Origin: an uncultured Paraburkholderia sp.
Lineage (GTDB): Bacteria > Pseudomonadota > Gammaproteobacteria > Burkholderiales > Burkholderiaceae
NCBI GenBank assembly: GCA_937917025.1
Contig: CALFSF010000565.1
Coordinates: 1-7,858 of the forward strand
Direction: 5' to 3'
DNA: 7,858 nucleotides
Below are positions 1 to 6,100 of this stretch, piece after piece. Each line of letters begins with the position of its first letter. Position 1 is the stretch's first letter. The notes beneath the pieces are model-generated. The model saw nothing but the letters and a program-made list of their open reading frames with translations, searched no databases and was not told where the DNA came from. The position numbers and the translations under genes are program-made.

Positions 1-89
1 GCACGAACGTCACGATCGACGCGGCGTATGTCGATCGTGCGCTGAACGAAGTCGCTGAAGACGAGGACCTGTCGCGCTACGTGTTGTAG
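1..89 (+). CDS. hslU: HslU C-terminal end (ATPase subunit of HslVU protease), partial
   Basis: Only the last 28 codons and the TAG stop are present, read from position 3; the gene starts outside the window. The peptide runs TNVTIDAAYV and ends in EDEDLSRYVL. This closely matches the known HslU C-terminus (E. coli ends in ADEDLSRFIL). In the family this tail inserts between HslV subunits and activates the peptidase. HslU is the AAA+ unfoldase that feeds substrates to the HslV proteolytic core in the cytoplasm. The conserved terminal hydrophobic residues suggest a working allele, though the ATPase domain cannot be seen. The gene converges on the regA-like gene and is followed by a terminator at 179-213. 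Confidence 0.9.
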   Translation, partial: TNVTIDAAYVDRALNEVAEDEDLSRYVL

Positions 90-133
90 TCCGGCGCGAT
101 ACGCAACGCCACGCCACGCCATCAGCACACGCG

Positions 134-153
134 CTACCCGGCCCGCCGGGTAG
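134..153. other. Short perfect stem-loop after hslU
   Basis: CTACCCGG (134-141) and CCGGGTAG (146-153) form a perfect 8-bp stem with a CCCG loop. No T-run follows on either strand, so it is not a classical terminator. It may protect the hslU mRNA end or assist the stronger terminator just downstream. Confidence 0.35.
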
Positions 154-178
154 AACCCAACGCATCACGCAAAAACAG

Positions 179-213
179 AACGGGCGACCTTGCATTCGAA
201 GGCCGCCCGTTTT
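179..213. terminator. Bidirectional intrinsic terminator between hslU and the regA-like gene
   Basis: Arms 179-191 (AACGGGCGACCTT) and 199-211 (AAGGCCGCCCGTT) pair over 13 positions with a single A/C mismatch, around the 7-base loop GCATTCG. A T-run ends the stem on the + strand (TTTT, 210-213). On the left flank, AAAAACAG at 171-178 becomes a U-rich tract on the minus strand. It can therefore end both hslU transcription and the leftward operon, as expected between convergent genes. Confidence 0.8.
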
Positions 214-245
214 GTCGTCAATGCGACGCGTTTATGGCGCGCAGC

Positions 246-788
246 TCACTGCCGCACCGGCCGTTTCGCCAGCTTGCGCTGCAGCGTGCGGCGATGCATG
301 TTCAGCGCGCGGGCCGTCGCCGAAATGTTGTTGCCGTTTTCCGCCAGCACGCGCTGGATATGCTCCCATTCGAGCCGCGCCACGGAAAGCGGCGCCGGGT
401 GGTCGATCGCCTCTTCGGCCTGCAGCGCGCTCGCTTCGCTTTGCAGCGCGGAAAGAATCGATTCGACGTTGGCGGGCTTCGCCAGATAGTTGTCGGCGCC
501 ATCCTTCACCGCCTGCACGGCCGTCGCGATACTCGCGTAGCCCGTCAGCACGAGCATGCGTGCGTCCGGCTGCAGTTCGCGCAACGGCGCGACCAGGTTC
601 AGGCCGGAATCGTTGCCCAGATGCAGGTCGACCGTGATCTGCCCGAACTTCTGCTGGTTCGCGAGCTTGATCGCCTCGTCGGCGTTGTGCGCCTCGGCGA
701 CCGTGAAACCGCGTCGCGTGAGGCCCCGCGCGAGGATGCCGGAGAACACTTCGTCATCGTCGATGACCAGAAAATTCATGTCGCTCAT
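246..788 (-). CDS. regA: RegA/PrrA/ActR-type response regulator (receiver + Fis-type HTH)
   Basis: This 180-residue protein has a receiver domain (about 4-120), a short linker with two prolines (P131, P133) and a C-terminal Fis-type helix-turn-helix (about 151-175). Receiver residues are intact: acidic pocket D10-D12, phosphoacceptor D54 (in TVDLHLG), T82 and K104. The segment ARALNMHRRTLQRKL is the near-invariant recognition region of the RegA/PrrA/ActR/RoxR family. Family members are cytoplasmic DNA-binding regulators that adjust respiration, carbon and nitrogen metabolism to redox state. The start ATG overlaps the kinase stop as ATGA (785-788), and GGAGAAA lies just upstream, which favours this start over the internal ATG at residue 4. 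It is the last gene of the leftward operon. Family assignment is firm; target genes in this organism cannot be inferred. Confidence 0.93.
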   Translation of the reverse strand: MSDMNFLVIDDDEVFSGILARGLTRRGFTVAEAHNADEAIKLANQQKFGQITVDLHLGNDSGLNLVAPLRELQPDARMLVLTGYASIATAVQAVKDGADNYLAKPANVESILSALQSEASALQAEEAIDHPAPLSVARLEWEHIQRVLAENGNNISATARALNMHRRTLQRKLAKRPVRQ

Positions 789-2140
789 GCCTGTTTCTCC
801 GTGTTGGTAGGTGCCGAACCGTTCCGGTTCGCATCCGTCTGGTTAGCGGCCGCCTGCGCACTACCGGGCTTCCCTGCGCCGGAACGTCCGTCGCCAGCCA
901 CCGGCAGTCGCAGCACGGCGCGCGTGCCGCGCGGCTTTGTTTCGTTGATATCGCCCAGTTCGATCGAGCCGCCGAGACGCGCCGCGGCGGAAAACGCCAG
1001 ATAAAGGCCAACGCCATGACCGCCCTGCGTGCTGTCGACCGGCATCGCGCCGAGCGAGGGACGCAGTGCCGGCGCAATACCGGGGCCGGCGTCGCAGACT
1101 TCGAACTCGATCGTATCGCCGCGCGCTGTCAGCCGGGCGGTCAGCGTCACGTGATCGCGGCTCGCACGCGCCGCATTATCCAGCAGGATCGTGAGAATCT
1201 GGCCGACCGCGACCGTATCGTCAAGACTGACGTGGTCGGGCGGCGTTCCCGGGCGTTCGAATTTGACATGCGGATGCCGCAGCCTCCATTGCTCGACGAA
1301 CGACGCGAGCCATTCACCGACCGTGAGCCGGCTACCCGGCGACGAGGCGCGGCTGCGCAGCCGCGCGAGCGCCGACGTACACAACGCCATCTGCTGTTCG
1401 AGCAGGGAGATATCCGCCGAATACGGCGCGAGGCCCTGATCGGTGCGCGCCGCGTCGCGCAGTTCCTCGGCGAGCATCGCGATCGTGGAGAGCGGCGTGC
1501 CGATCTCGTGCGCGACGGTGGCGGCCTGCACGCCGAGCGCCACGGCACGCTCATCGCGCAGCAAGCGCTGCTGGGCCTCGCCCAGCGCGGCTTCGCGCAG
1601 CCGCAGGGCGCGCGACATCCGCGCCACGAACCACGCGATCAGGCCGACGCTCACCATGAAGTTCACCCACATGCCGGCGCGGTAGTACTCGAAGAGGTTC
1701 GCCGGATTGTCGAGATTGAGCGGCACGGAGTCGAAACCGAGCACCGCGTAACAGGCCGCCGCGAACGCGGCGAGCCATGCCATCAGATACCAGGGCAGCA
1801 CGGCCGCGGCAATCGCCAGCGAAGGCAGATACAGCGACACGAACGGGTTGGTCGTGCCGCCCGACAGGAACAGCAGCGCCGACAGGGCGCCCAGATCGAC
1901 CCAGATCTGGCCGAACAGCTCGAGATTGGACTCCGGCTTCTCGCGCGCCACGCGAAACCACGTCAACCCGTTGAACACGACTTCGAGCGCGATCACGAGC
2001 AGCATCGCGGGAAGCGGCAGATGGACGCCGAACATGAACTGGACAACCGCGATCGTGCCAAGCTGCCCAATGATGGCGAAGCTTCGCAGCCAGAAGAGAT
2101 GTCCGAGGTTGACCCTGCCGGTGGTGGTTATGCGGTGCAT
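785..2140 (-). CDS. regB: RegB/PrrB/RoxS-type redox-sensing membrane histidine kinase
   Basis: This 451-residue protein is the cognate sensor of the downstream regulator. The first ~175 residues hold about six hydrophobic segments (roughly 14-36, 43-60, 79-93, 103-116, 118-135, 157-173). Between the third and fourth lies GGTTNPF (94-100), the GGxxNPF ubiquinone-interaction motif of RegB. The H-box is HEIGTPL with phosphoacceptor H211, followed by C254 in ISLLEQQMALC, at the position of the redox-active cysteine of Rhodobacter RegB. The ATPase domain shows the N-box LLDNAA (N322), DAGPGI (350-355) and GGHGVGLYLA (373-382). An in-frame TAA four codons upstream limits the start to this ATG or later; the Shine-Dalgarno is weak. 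The last ~34 residues are a low-complexity Ala/Gly/Ser/Asn/Thr tail that family members do not usually need. Predicted inner-membrane location. Confidence 0.93.
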   Translation of the reverse strand: MHRITTTGRVNLGHLFWLRSFAIIGQLGTIAVVQFMFGVHLPLPAMLLVIALEVVFNGLTWFRVAREKPESNLELFGQIWVDLGALSALLFLSGGTTNPFVSLYLPSLAIAAAVLPWYLMAWLAAFAAACYAVLGFDSVPLNLDNPANLFEYYRAGMWVNFMVSVGLIAWFVARMSRALRLREAALGEAQQRLLRDERAVALGVQAATVAHEIGTPLSTIAMLAEELRDAARTDQGLAPYSADISLLEQQMALCTSALARLRSRASSPGSRLTVGEWLASFVEQWRLRHPHVKFERPGTPPDHVSLDDTVAVGQILTILLDNAARASRDHVTLTARLTARGDTIEFEVCDAGPGIAPALRPSLGAMPVDSTQGGHGVGLYLAFSAAARLGGSIELGDINETKPRGTRAVLRLPVAGDGRSGAGKPGSAQAAANQTDANRNGSAPTNTEKQA

Positions 2141-2160
2141 GCCGCCAGTTTACCCGTCAG

Positions 2161-2394
2161 TCAGCCGGCCGGGGCACCGGACGCGCCGCCTCGCTGAACG
2201 CTTGCGATCTCACCGGCGAGGCATTCGGGGCACAGGCACCCGCTTCCCGCGTCGAGCCGCTCCGCCGGTAGCGCCGGCATCGCGCGGCACCAGCACGCGA
2301 CGTCTTTCGCCCGCGCGCCGCAGTCGAACGCATGGCCGCAGCGCGGACAGCGCACGCTCACCACATCCTGCGAAGAAGAACCTGACACGTTCAT
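2161..2394 (-). CDS. Small cysteine-rich CWC-family protein
   Basis: This 77-residue protein has eight cysteines at 16, 19, 25, 34, 36, 53, 55 and 58, arranged CPRCGHAFDC, then ACWC, then CLCPEC. That spacing, with the CWC tripeptide, matches the Cys-rich CWC family (Pfam Cys_rich_CWC, from memory), whose biochemical role is unknown. Two CxxC-type knuckles suggest zinc or another metal is bound; this is inference. There is no signal peptide or membrane segment, so it is probably cytoplasmic. The gene lies 20 bases upstream of the RegB-like kinase on the same strand, so it is probably the first gene of that operon. A redox or metal link to the sensor is attractive but unproven. No good Shine-Dalgarno precedes the ATG, and no alternative in-frame start is close. 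Confidence 0.8.
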   Translation of the reverse strand: MNVSGSSSQDVVSVRCPRCGHAFDCGARAKDVACWCRAMPALPAERLDAGSGCLCPECLAGEIASVQRGGASGAPAG

Positions 2395-2677
2395 GGCGAA
2401 ATGATGAAATCTGCCGGGAAGTCACGGGGAATAATGCCACGTCTTGCACCCGCCAGTAACCGGCCGTTCGGCCAGCTTTTCGACCTTCCCCGGGCGCGGG
2501 AAAATCCATCCCATGCCGCGCCGGGCGGGCGTTATCCGGCCGCGCGGCGCGGCCGTGTTGCGCACTGCACGAGAGGGGTTCGGCGCGCCGCCACGGCGTG
2601 CGTCGAAAACCCTGTTGCAGCGCGCCACTCCTGTACAATTCGCCCTTGTTTCAACTGCCCTGCCTGACTCTGCCGCC
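2395..2677. other. Divergent intergenic region between CWC gene and argB
   Basis: These 283 bases separate the leftward CWC-regB-regA operon from rightward argB. I see no convincing gene. The region holds a probable argB -10 box (2634-2639) and a GC hairpin: CGGCCGCG (2537-2544) and CGCGGCCG (2548-2555) with a 3-base loop, which may be chance in such GC-rich DNA. I found no clear minus-strand promoter for the operon. Confidence 0.5.
2634..2639 (+). promoter_or_regulatory. Probable -10 box of argB promoter (TACAAT)
   Basis: TACAAT stands out in GC-rich sequence, 38 bases before the argB ATG, implying a leader of about 30 bases. The nearest -35-like element, TTGCAG at 2615-2620, is only 13 bases away, too close for a standard sigma-70 spacer, so the -35 is weak or unusual. 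Confidence 0.5.
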
Positions 2678-3577
2678 ATGTCCGAGATCCCAGACCTTTC
2701 GCAGATTGCGCCCACCCTGAAAGCCGAAATTCTGGCCGAGGCGCTGCCCTATATCCGCCAGTATCACGGCAAGACCGTGGTGATCAAATACGGCGGCAAT
2801 GCCATGACCGAAGAGCGCCTGAAGCAAGGCTTCGCGCGCGACGTCATTCTGCTGAAACTGGTCGGCATCAACCCGGTGATCGTGCACGGCGGCGGCCCGC
2901 AGATCGATCAGGCGCTCAAGAAGATCGGCAAGCAGGGCACGTTCATCCAGGGCATGCGCGTCACCGACGAAGAAACGATGGAAGTCGTCGAATGGGTGCT
3001 CGGCGGTGAAGTGCAGCAGGACATCGTCACGCTGATCAATCACTTCGGCGGTCATGCGGTGGGCTTGACGGGCAAGGATGGCGGCCTCATTCACGCACGC
3101 AAGATGCTGATGCCGGATCGCGAAAATCCGGGCCAGTACGTCGATATCGGCCAGGTCGGCGAGGTCGAGGCGATCAACCCGGCGGTCGTGAAAGCGCTGC
3201 AGGACGACGCGTTCATTCCGGTGATCTCGCCGATCGGCTTCGGCGAAGACGGGCTGTCGTACAACATCAACGCGGATCTGGTCGCGGGCAAGCTGGCCGT
3301 CGTGCTGAACGCCGAAAAGCTCGTCATGATGACCAACATCCCCGGCGTGATGGACAAGGCGGGCAACCTGCTGACCGATCTGTCCGCGCGCGAGATCGAT
3401 TCGCTGTTCGCGGACGGCACGATCTCGGGCGGCATGCTGCCGAAAATCTCGTCGGCGCTCGATGCGGCAAAGAGCGGCGTGCGCTCGGTGCACATCATCG
3501 ACGGCCGCATCGAGCATTCGGTGCTGCTCGAAATCCTGACCGAACAGCCGTTCGGCACCATGATCCGCTCGCATTGA
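2678..3577 (+). CDS. argB: Acetylglutamate kinase
   Basis: This 299-residue protein is N-acetylglutamate kinase, which phosphorylates N-acetyl-L-glutamate with ATP in the second step of arginine synthesis, in the cytoplasm. It belongs to the amino acid kinase family. Visible signatures are KYGGNAM (37-43, with the phosphate-binding lysine K37), HGGGPQI (70-76, substrate binding), R94 in GMRVTDEE, YNINAD (195-200) and GGMLPKI (251-257, with K256). The length is typical of proteobacterial ArgB. I chose the ATG giving MSEIPDLSQI because it lies just after the promoter-like TACAAT and fits the family N-terminus; the frame stays open upstream but encodes nothing family-like. There is little Shine-Dalgarno, only a pyrimidine-rich leader. 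A stem-loop follows at 3591-3620. It appears to be monocistronic or weakly linked to the next gene. Confidence 0.97.
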   Translation: MSEIPDLSQIAPTLKAEILAEALPYIRQYHGKTVVIKYGGNAMTEERLKQGFARDVILLKLVGINPVIVHGGGPQIDQALKKIGKQGTFIQGMRVTDEETMEVVEWVLGGEVQQDIVTLINHFGGHAVGLTGKDGGLIHARKMLMPDRENPGQYVDIGQVGEVEAINPAVVKALQDDAFIPVISPIGFGEDGLSYNINADLVAGKLAVVLNAEKLVMMTNIPGVMDKAGNLLTDLSAREIDSLFADGTISGGMLPKISSALDAAKSGVRSVHIIDGRIEHSVLLEILTEQPFGTMIRSH

Positions 3578-3590
3578 GCACGTCATGAAA

Positions 3591-3620
3591 CACGGTGCGC
3601 GCATTCGCGCGCGTACCGTG
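3591..3620. other. 12-bp stem-loop downstream of argB
   Basis: CACGGTGCGCGC (3591-3602) pairs with GCGCGTACCGTG (3609-3620) over 12 positions including one G-U pair, with loop ATTCGC. It starts 13 bases after the argB stop. No T-run follows on the + strand, so termination, if any, would not be of the classical intrinsic type; it may stabilise the mRNA 3' end. Confidence 0.5.
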
Positions 3621-3808
3621 CCGCGCAGCCCGTCGCCGTTGTGCAGGGACAGCGGCAGCGCGATGCTTCAGCCGCCGGCTTTCCGGTCAACGGCATTTCA
3701 CCACGCTGCATCCAGCGCTTTCCGGGCTGCTTTCAGGTCGACCTTCCGGCGCCCAGACACGCCCCCAAACCGGCCTCCTGCATGGCCTCTCCCGTTTCCA
3801 CTGCCAGC

Positions 3809-4603
3809 ATGACGCGTCCTTCCCATCCCAAACGCCGTCGGCCGCATGTCGGTGGCGGCACGCCCGTGTGGCTCTTCGATCTCGACAACACGCTGCACCG
3901 CGCATCGCACGCGATCTTTCCGGCGATCAACCAGGCGATGACGCAGTACATCATCGACACCCTGCAGGTCGAACGCGACGAGGCGAACCGTCTGCGCACC
4001 GGCTACACGCAGCGTTACGGCGCGGCGCTGCTGGGTCTCGCGCGCCATCATCCCGTCGATCCGCACGATTTTCTCAAGGTCGTGCACACGTTCCCCGATC
4101 TGCCCGCGATGCTGCGCGCCGAGCGCGGTCTCGCGCGTCTCATCGACGCGCTGCCGGGCCGCAAGATCGTGCTGACCAACGCGCCCGAAAAGTACGCGCG
4201 CGCGGTGCTCGACGAACTGCGCATCGCGCCACTGTTCGAGCGCGTGATCGCGATCGAGCACATGCGCGACCGGCGCGCCTGGCGCGCGAAGCCCGATCCG
4301 TCGATGCTGCGCCGTGCCATGCGCGACGCGCACGTCAGTCTCGCTGACGCGATCCTCGTCGAAGACACGCGCAGCCATCTGAAAAACTACCGGCGACTCG
4401 GCATCCGCACGGTGTGGATCACCGGCCACCTGCCGGCGCCGCGCCGCGCGGACGGCGTGCCGGCGCATCTGCCGGGCACCGGCCGTCCGCACTATGTCGA
4501 CTGGTCGATTCGTTCGTTAAAATCATTGCGATCGGGCATCCGCTCGGGGCGACTGAAAAGGCGACATCCATGCAGCCGACTGACAGACATGACCCACCGG
4601 TAG
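3809..4603 (+). CDS. HAD-superfamily hydrolase, pyrimidine 5'-nucleotidase type
   Basis: From the chosen start this is 264 residues with all four HAD motifs: motif I DLDNT (24-28; nucleophile D24, acid/base D26), motif II in VLTNAP (T123), motif III lysine K161 in RAKPDP, and motif IV VEDT (185-188). The stretch VWLFDLDNTLH followed by a helical cap fits the pyrimidine 5'-nucleotidase (SSM1/SDT1-like) group, which dephosphorylates pyrimidine nucleoside monophosphates; the exact substrate is inferred. It is likely cytoplasmic. The start is uncertain: ATGs at 3641, 3782 and 3809 are all in frame and none has a good Shine-Dalgarno. I prefer 3809 because the Arg/Lys-rich N-terminus resembles that of relatives as I recall them. 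The C-terminus, past about residue 250, is basic and runs 34 bases into slmA. Confidence 0.87.
   Translation: MTRPSHPKRRRPHVGGGTPVWLFDLDNTLHRASHAIFPAINQAMTQYIIDTLQVERDEANRLRTGYTQRYGAALLGLARHHPVDPHDFLKVVHTFPDLPAMLRAERGLARLIDALPGRKIVLTNAPEKYARAVLDELRIAPLFERVIAIEHMRDRRAWRAKPDPSMLRRAMRDAHVSLADAILVEDTRSHLKNYRRLGIRTVWITGHLPAPRRADGVPAHLPGTGRPHYVDWSIRSLKSLRSGIRSGRLKRRHPCSRLTDMTHR
4514..4519 (+). promoter_or_regulatory. Possible -10 box for slmA (TAAAAT)
   Basis: An A/T-rich patch, GTTAAAATCATT, lies inside the end of the HAD gene, about 50 bases before the slmA ATG. It resembles a -10 element in otherwise GC-rich sequence, but I see no good -35. It may simply encode the Leu-Lys-Ser residues of the HAD protein. 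Confidence 0.25.
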
Positions 4604-5259
4604 ACGACGAGCATCGCGACACCAGCAGCAACAGCAATACCAGCGGCGCCCGTGGGCCGCGCATGAAGCCCGGCGAGCGGCGCGTCCATATCCTCCAGAC
4701 GCTCGCCGCCATGCTGGAGGCGCCCAAAAGCGAAAAAATCACCACGGCGGCGCTCGCCGCGCGGCTCGGCGTCTCGGAAGCGGCGCTCTACCGGCATTTC
4801 GCCAGCAAGGCGCAGATGTTCGAAGGGCTGATCGAATTCATCGAGCAATCCATCTTCGGGCTCATCAACCAGATTGTGTCGAAGGAGCCCAACGGCGTGC
4901 TTCAGGCGCGTTCGATCGCGCTCATGCTGCTCAACTTCGCCGCGAAGAACCCCGGCATGACGCGCGTGCTCACGGGCGAAGCGCTCGTCGGCGAGCATGA
5001 ACGGCTGGCCGAACGCGTGAGCCAGATGCTGGAGCGCGTCGAGGCGTCGCTCAAGCAATGCCTGCGGCTCGGACTGATGGACGTCAACACGCAGGCCGGC
5101 AACGCCGCCGTGCCACTGCCGGCGGACTACGATCCCGCCGTTCGCGCAAGTCTGCTCGTGAGCTACATCATCGGACGCTGGCACCGCTTTGCCCGCAGCG
5201 GCTTTTCGCGCACGCCGGGCGAACACGCCGAAGCGCAGCTGCTGCTGATACTTCAGTAA
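4570..5259 (+). CDS. slmA: Nucleoid occlusion factor SlmA (TetR family)
   Basis: This 229-residue TetR-fold protein matches SlmA, which binds specific chromosomal sites and blocks FtsZ assembly over the nucleoid. The helix-turn-helix lies at about 57-80 with SEAALYRHFASKAQMF, nearly identical to the E. coli sequence SEAALYRHFPSKTRMF. SLIEFIE-like and NPG(M/L)TR(V/I)LTGEAL segments are also conserved, the latter in the region that contacts FtsZ in E. coli. It is about 30 residues longer than E. coli SlmA, mainly from an acidic/polar N-terminus rich in Asp, Ser, Asn and Thr (residues 1-31). AAAAGG at 4556-4561 supports this start; the internal ATG at codon 32 has no ribosome site. It overlaps the HAD gene by 34 bases, suggesting translational coupling. 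Confidence 0.92.
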   Translation: MQPTDRHDPPVDDEHRDTSSNSNTSGARGPRMKPGERRVHILQTLAAMLEAPKSEKITTAALAARLGVSEAALYRHFASKAQMFEGLIEFIEQSIFGLINQIVSKEPNGVLQARSIALMLLNFAAKNPGMTRVLTGEALVGEHERLAERVSQMLERVEASLKQCLRLGLMDVNTQAGNAAVPLPADYDPAVRASLLVSYIIGRWHRFARSGFSRTPGEHAEAQLLLILQ

Positions 5260-5290
5260 CGCGCGACCCTCTCCCATTTTTTGAGATCGA

Positions 5291-5336
5291 CGCATCGTGG
5301 CCTGTGCAACGATGCGCGGCGGCCTTTCGCGCCGCG
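5291..5336. other. Two overlapping stem-loops in the slmA-hdeD gap
   Basis: CGCATCGT (5291-5298) pairs with ACGATGCG (5309-5316). CGCGGCG (5315-5321) pairs with CGCCGCG (5330-5336). They share two bases, so full formation of one shortens the other. Only TT follows the second stem. They could mark the slmA mRNA end or lie in the hdeD leader. Confidence 0.35.
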
Positions 5337-5361
5337 TTCAAAACATCTGGGAGAACACATA

Positions 5362-5943
5362 ATGATGAATCGTCCTGTCCTGTCTGCGTTGCCGCCCGGT
5401 CTTTCCTCGCTTTCGGCTCACTGGGGATGGCTCCTGCTTCGCGGCATCGTCGCGATCGTTTTCGGCGTGCTCGCTTTCCTCTGGCCCGACCTGACGTTAG
5501 CCACGCTGGTGATCGTGTGGGGCGCCTACGCCGTCGTCGATGGTGCATTTGCGCTGGTGTACGGCATCGGTGGCGCGGGCAACCGGCGCTGGATGTACGT
5601 GCTGGTCGGGCTGACCGGCATACTCGCCGGGCTCGCCGCGCTCTTCTGGCCCGGCACCGCGATCGTCGTTCTCGTGATGATCATCGGCTACTGGGCATTT
5701 ATCGTCGGCGCCTTCGAGATCATTTACGCGATCCAGTACCGTCGCGCGCAGGCGCACCCCTGGCTGATCGGCCTGTCGGGATTTCTGTCGGTCGTGATCG
5801 GCCTGCTCATCGTGATGTGCGTCTATCCGGTGGGCGTGCTGTCGGTGGTATGGCTCATCGGCAGCTATGCGATCGTGTACGGGATCCTGATGGCGCTCGC
5901 AGCCCTCCAGCTGCGACATTTCCAGCGCCGGCTGACGGCTTGA
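5362..5943 (+). CDS. HdeD-like six-helix membrane protein (DUF308)
   Basis: This 193-residue protein is mostly hydrophobic and reads as three repeated helix pairs of the DUF308/HdeD type. Repeat 1 is LLLRGIVAIVFGVLAFLWP with GAYAVVDGAFAL; repeat 2 is VLVGLTGILAGLAALFWPG with GYWAFIVGAFEIIYAI; repeat 3 is LIGLSGFLSVVIGLLIV with GSYAIVYGILMAL. The recurring G-x4-6-WP and (V/I)xGAF elements are typical. In E. coli, HdeD is an inner-membrane protein tied to acid resistance; its mechanism is unknown, and a stress role here is inference. The start is well supported by GGGAGA at 5349-5354, seven bases before the first of two adjacent ATGs. The N-terminus (about 1-20) is not a cleavable signal. It is probably a separate unit, as it lies 102 bases after slmA and is followed by a strong hairpin. 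Confidence 0.85.
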   Translation: MMNRPVLSALPPGLSSLSAHWGWLLLRGIVAIVFGVLAFLWPDLTLATLVIVWGAYAVVDGAFALVYGIGGAGNRRWMYVLVGLTGILAGLAALFWPGTAIVVLVMIIGYWAFIVGAFEIIYAIQYRRAQAHPWLIGLSGFLSVVIGLLIVMCVYPVGVLSVVWLIGSYAIVYGILMALAALQLRHFQRRLTA

Positions 5944-5963
5944 ACGTCGACACGCATTGAACC

Positions 5964-5993
5964 CGATGCGATCCGGCCGCCCGGATCGCATCG
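5964..5993. other. Perfect 13-bp inverted repeat after hdeD-like gene
   Basis: CGATGCGATCCGG (5964-5976) and CCGGATCGCATCG (5981-5993) are perfect inverted copies around the loop CCGC. It begins 20 bases after the stop codon. No T-run follows on either strand. It is probably a transcript 3'-end hairpin, but the symmetry would also suit a protein-binding site ahead of the metX promoter. Confidence 0.6.
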
Positions 5994-6035
5994 CCGTCAC
6001 GAGACAGCGCGCGCCGCCACGCCAGAACTTTCCGC

Positions 6036-6041
6036 TATAAT
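6036..6041 (+). promoter_or_regulatory. Probable -10 box of metX promoter (TATAAT)
   Basis: A perfect TATAAT lies in GC-rich sequence, implying transcription from about 6047-6050 and a metX leader of roughly 210 bases. No recognisable -35 hexamer sits 16-18 bases upstream, so an activator may be needed. The position places the riboswitch-like element wholly inside the leader. Confidence 0.6.
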
Positions 6042-6060
6042 TTGCGCCTGATTGCGGTAT

Positions 6061-6075
6061 TCGCTGCGATAGCGA
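6061..6075 (+). other. Small leader hairpin upstream of the riboswitch
   Basis: TCGCT (6061-6065) and AGCGA (6071-6075) form a 5-bp stem with loop GCGAT, near the predicted 5' end of the metX transcript. It may protect the RNA end; its role is unknown. Confidence 0.3.
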
Positions 6076-6100
6076 CCACCGGAACACGCAGGATGAATGA

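Noticed and set aside
106..120. ACGCC repeated three times after hslU
   Set aside because: Short, GC-biased tandem repeat with no further copies; not meaningful alone.
1016..2197. 393-codon open frame on the + strand opposite the kinase gene
   Set aside because: Arg/His/Gln-rich shadow of the real minus-strand gene, which has full kinase motifs.
2615..2639. TTGCAG/TACAAT as a complete sigma-70 promoter for argB
   Set aside because: The 13-base spacer is too short; only the -10 box is retained.
2444..2677. In-frame upstream extension of argB (78 extra residues)
   Set aside because: It crosses the probable TACAAT promoter, is Arg/Pro-rich like random GC-rich DNA, and ArgB is complete from 2678.
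3578..3808. Possible small gene or long N-terminus of the HAD protein (start at 3641)
   Set aside because: The translated stretch is not HAD-like and lacks a ribosome site; the region shows only the argB 3' hairpin.
5058..5960. 300-codon + frame spanning slmA end, gap and hdeD-like gene
   Set aside because: Crosses two well-supported genes in another frame; no domain, Arg-rich composition.
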